The position numbers and the translations under genes were made by a program. A stretch of DNA of 64,000 nucleotides, from positions 62,001 through 126,000 of the forward strand of contig NW_025776241.1 in the NCBI RefSeq assembly GCF_021130785.1. Reading direction: 5' to 3'. The notes under the pieces are model-generated. The model worked only from the letters and a program-made list of their open reading frames with translations. It had not been told where the DNA came from and searched no databases. Origin of the DNA: Homalodisca vitripennis (lineage: Eukaryota; Arthropoda; Insecta; Hemiptera; Cicadellidae). Below, piece by piece: positions 60,952 through 64,000 of the stretch (positions within the stretch are counted from its first letter, which is position 1; each line of letters starts with the position of its first letter).

Positions 60952-62830
60952 CAGGGTGATTCGGTTAGTGTTACCGGCACTTTCTGAGCTGATTGTACTA
61001 TAAAAAATAAAGAAAAAAGTTCATATAAACATGGGTCCGGAAATGCTTCCTTACTGGATTATGGCCAATTGAAGATTTCACCAAAAATTGTGTGCAGGAG
61101 GTCAAATGATGATTTGCCGCGTGTTTATGAAGAGATAGTTATAGGCGAATGCAACTTTTTCTAACGGGTTTTTAGATGAGAAATTGAATAAAGTTCATCT
61201 CATAGCTGTATCTCATTTAGTTTTTTTGTTATACTACAAAAAACAGAAATAAAATAATTTTGAAAACACTTTTTTAAGGTTTAACGGACAATTATTTTGT
61301 TAAATAGGCATTGAAGTGAAGACCCACATTTTTACAAAGAAACTTGCAGAAAATTTAATTCTGAATAAAATTATGTGCCACACGGCTATTAACAGCGAAG
61401 TATTAGTTTCTGGAATTTAATTTTACAACAAACATTCTACCAAGCAAGAAATTCCAAAGCAAAGGAAAACCGCATTTTAATGACATAGAGTAGCCTACAC
61501 ATAAGATTTATTAGGATGCAATTTAAATTAAGTTTTAAATAAATTATTGTTTTTCATCTAAAGCTTATAATACTACGTACCACTTTCATAACAGGTGTTC
61601 AAAAATCAGTCCTTGTACTTCAATACACTTAGCAGCTCGCTTTCTGATTGATCGAGTTATCCTCCGCAACGCTGCACGATTGTTTTTGATTTGTGCGGCG
61701 GCATCTTCAATTCGATTTATTAACTCTTCACGTGTATTTACTTTTTCCTGGTACACCAGGTTCTTCATCCAACCCCATATACAGAAATCTAATGGAGTTA
61801 GATCTGGTGATCTTGGTGGCCAAGTGTGTGGTCCACCGCGACTAATCCATCGCCCGGGAAACTTCTCGTTTAAGTGCATTGTTACATTATGGGAAAAGTG
61901 GGCAGGGGCACCATCATGTTGATAAATAATATTGCACCTTGCTGCTAATGGAACATCTTCTAATAATAGTGGTAGTTGTTCTGTAAGGAATTCTAGGTAC
62001 ATGCGGGAATTTAGATGTCCTCGGAGAATGAATGGTCCTATTAATCGATCATGAATGAGTCCACACCATACATTTACACTAAATCTGTGTTGAAAGTTGC
62101 GCACGATTGTACTATGTGGATTTCCCTCTGCCCAAGTGTGTTCATTGTGAAGGTTGTTGACGCCATCTCGGGTAAATTGAGCTTCATCAGTGAATAAAAT
62201 GGTTCTATGATGTTGACGGTTTCTAATTAACCAGTTGCAAAATTCCAATCGAAGAGGAGGATCTGTTGGTTGAATACTTTGAACTTGTTGTTTATGGTAA
62301 GGGAACATGCTATTTTTGCGCAAAGTTCTCCATACTTCAGACTGAGACACTGCGAATCGCCTAGAAAGACGCCGTGTACTGACACCAGGACTGCGTTCAG
62401 TAGCCATGATTATAGCCTCTTCCATATCTACATTATTCTGGGCAGGGCGATCCCGATAATTATTAATACTAGGAAGTTTACCTGTTACTCTTAGGGTACG
62501 AAATGATCCACTGATCGTTTTTGGGTTTGGAACCCTGCGATTAGGAAATCGTCTTCGGTATTCTGCAGTAGCAGCGGTTGCATTTCCGTCACAAACGCCT
62601 AAGACAAATACCATGTCGGCATATTCTTCCGTTGTAAATAACAAAGGCATTGCAATTGTGATAGTAAGTTACTTTAAAATACACTTCACTAACAAACGAG
62701 TAGTAAATTAATTGTATTAAATTGCACTCATTAAACTAGTACAGAATTGGTAACAAATAATTTGGATTCCTCAATAAATTGCAGTGTATTGTTGAACAGC
62801 TGTATATGGTATATGGTATATACATGCAGA
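60952..62830 (-). mobile_element. Mariner-superfamily element with intact transposase; right end unclear
   Basis: The left end CAGGGTGATTCGGTTAGTG follows TA (60950-60951). The first nine bases equal the end of the element at 48023, but the rest differs. The right end could not be fixed; GCTGTATA near 62800 is a weak candidate, so the end coordinate is approximate. The host is the piggyBac. Confidence 0.7.
61586..62650 (-). CDS. Mariner-superfamily transposase, 354 aa, intact, DD41D spacing
   Basis: Cuts and pastes its element at TA sites. N-terminus MPLLFTTEEYADMVFVLGVC with YRRRFPNRRVPNPKTISGSF is DUF4817-like. A second helix-turn-helix is near residues 85-115 (STRRLSRRFAVSQSEVWRTL). The catalytic core is TILFTDEAQFTRDG (D), IIYQHDGAPAHFSH (D) and WPPRSPDLTPLDFCIWGWMK (D), with 41 residues between the second and third D. 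The C-terminal region (AALRRITRSIRKRAAKCIEV) is basic and ends QGLIFEHLL*. The length and all motifs look complete with no frameshift, so it may be active or recently so. The ATG at 62650 fits the family start. Confidence 0.92.
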   Translation of the reverse strand: MPLLFTTEEYADMVFVLGVCDGNATAATAEYRRRFPNRRVPNPKTISGSFRTLRVTGKLPSINNYRDRPAQNNVDMEEAIIMATERSPGVSTRRLSRRFAVSQSEVWRTLRKNSMFPYHKQQVQSIQPTDPPLRLEFCNWLIRNRQHHRTILFTDEAQFTRDGVNNLHNEHTWAEGNPHSTIVRNFQHRFSVNVWCGLIHDRLIGPFILRGHLNSRMYLEFLTEQLPLLLEDVPLAARCNIIYQHDGAPAHFSHNVTMHLNEKFPGRWISRGGPHTWPPRSPDLTPLDFCIWGWMKNLVYQEKVNTREELINRIEDAAAQIKNNRAALRRITRSIRKRAAKCIEVQGLIFEHLL

Positions 62831-63223
62831 AAATCGTTTTTTAATGTTATTTACCAAAAAAACTTTTTCAAAAATGTGTGTTATCCAGTAGTTGCCAGTA
62901 TCCAAAAAATATGTACCCAAAATCCAAAATTATATTTTATAACAACACTTTATAATGAATAAAAATACAAAGTTTTATTGCATTTGAACCACAAATAACT
63001 GCACAAAAAATTTTTTTTTTTAATGTCAAATAGTGCCAAAAATGTTTTTCTGCATTATATTTGTCCTATCATTTAGTTATGAATATCCAAATGGGTTTTT
63101 ATCTTAATCTAAATTCTTGTAATAATATAAAAGTTTAGAATAATTAAATTACAAAGTTTTATTATAGTTGAACAAAAGATATTGAATAATAAAATAATAA
63201 AAGGGCACCGCGTAGAATTTGTA

Positions 63224-64000
63224 CTAACACTTGTGAATAGGAAAGCACTTGGTATGTAAACCTTTCTTACACTTATAACAAATGTACAATGACTTTTTTC
63301 TTTTGCCACCACCTTTGGTACTTGCTGCACTACATTCACAACAGTTTCTTTGCATATTATTTGGCAGTTTTTCAAAAAAGTTGTTACCTCCACCTTGCTT
63401 TTCTTCGTCACCACCAAAGTCAAAATCTGGCCTAGGGGGTCTTTGTTCTTTTATGTCAAACCATTCACGTGCTAAGTTATCAACCAAGGTTACAGTAAAT
63501 TTAAGTCTAGACATGGGTGTGGTTGTATTACTTTTGTACAAAATGAGTATATTTAAAATCATCCTAGATAAAAGATTAAAAGTGATCTTTTTCCAAAACT
63601 TGGTTGACTTACGGTCTCCCATATACTGGTGTAACATCTGGTCATGGCCATCTACACCACCCATGTAACAATTATAATCCCTAATAATCTTAGGTTTACT
63701 TGTAATGTATACTTTGTTTCCTCTTTTCTTTGATTTTTGTTGCTCCCCAGCCTTGGAGTCAGTTGACAACAACAATACTGGTTTGGATTTAGTTGCTCTT
63801 TGCCTGTAACCTAGTAACATCATGTAATTTTTTATATTTCCTTTGGCCTACTGCATAATTTGCTTTTAAATCTAAAGGTATGCCTCTTCAGTTGATTCTT
63901 ATAGTTCCTGTAATATGAGTAAGCTTTTTATACAACGCTTTAGCCAATCTAATTGATGAAAAGAAATTATCTACGAATAAATGAAACCCTTTGGATAAAT
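63224..64000 (-). pseudogene. piggyBac transposase, C-terminal part, partial and damaged
   Basis: From the right edge inward: KGFHLFVDNFFSSIRLAKAL (second catalytic D), THITGTIRIN, an in-frame TGA, then GIPLDLKANYAVGQRK. A frameshift near 63825 follows, then KPVLLLSTDSKAGE and NCYMGGVDGHDQMLHQYMGD (third D). The C-terminus has a cysteine domain (CCECSAASTKGGGKRKKS, CYKCKKGLHTKCF) ending HKC* at 63224. GVDxxDQ and VDNFFSS are piggyBac signatures. It is a different lineage from the gene at 12999-14793. Confidence 0.85.

Larger units (their letters stand above)
60739..64000 (-). mobile_element. piggyBac-type transposon, left end to beyond the window
   Basis: TTAA (60735-60738) is followed by CCCTTTCGATCTCAGGCATT, the classic TTAA-CCC start of piggyBac elements. 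A subterminal inverted pair CTCAGGCA (60749) / TGCCTGAG (60773) lies close inside. The transposase C-terminus is at 63224 on the minus strand, and the rest runs off the right edge. A mariner is inserted at 60952. Confidence 0.75.

Noticed and set aside
61680..62494. Plus-strand ORFs inside the mariner at 60952
   Set aside because: Antisense of the intact transposase.

Overview
The window looks like animal, most likely insect, nuclear DNA that is almost entirely transposable elements (TEs). The evidence is AT-rich spacers, GT-AG intron signatures, APE-type non-LTR retrotransposons with RNase H, Polinton/Maverick genes, piggyBac, pogo and mariner transposases, and TTAA-flanked Kolobok/Mutator-like elements. 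I found no gene that looks like an ordinary host housekeeping gene, no tRNA or rRNA, and no CRISPR array. There are no operons; what organises the window is insertion of one element into another.

Left part (1-10.5 kb). A full-length RNase H-bearing non-LTR retrotransposon (copy A, 155-6076, tail of more than 80 A) is flanked by an 11-bp target duplication. It lies between two minus-strand exons of an acidic, probably piggyBac-like, protein. To the right are a decayed pogo-like transposase fragment, a Polinton polymerase-like fragment and the 3' part of a Polinton integrase. Next comes a small zinc-binding Polinton ORF cut in two by a complete pogo element (8214-10234).

Polinton block (10.6-17.3 kb, minus strand). 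This holds two tandem BRO-N genes, a packaging ATPase, an rve integrase with a chromo-like tail and one unrecognised gene. A complete piggyBac (12227-15219) interrupts the ATPase. At 17.5-19.6 kb there is a spliced but broken gene of a repeat-borne family that I cannot classify.

Middle (20.8-37.4 kb). This stretch holds a Kolobok fragment, a mariner with DD41D spacing, retrotransposon copy B (22860-30384, with its own Kolobok insertion at TTAA), retrotransposon copy E (5' and 3' truncated), a piggyBac end, and a second unclassified repeat-borne gene at 35.7-36.5 kb.

Nested stack (37.4-57.5 kb). One mariner (37380-57453) contains a Kolobok/Mutator-like element (39036-57041) sitting in its right terminal repeat. 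The single minus-strand Kolobok transposase gene can still be followed across three insertions: retrotransposon C (40249-45993, nearly intact), retrotransposon D (about 46244-54354, itself carrying a mariner at 48023-50556), and another mariner (about 54590-55658). Joining the flanks restores the reading, and most junctions have target duplications, so the order of insertion can be read from the sequence.

Right part (57.5-64 kb). One more Kolobok-like end is followed by about 3 kb with nothing I can identify. The window ends in a piggyBac (60739 to beyond 64000) that hosts a mariner with an intact 354-codon transposase.
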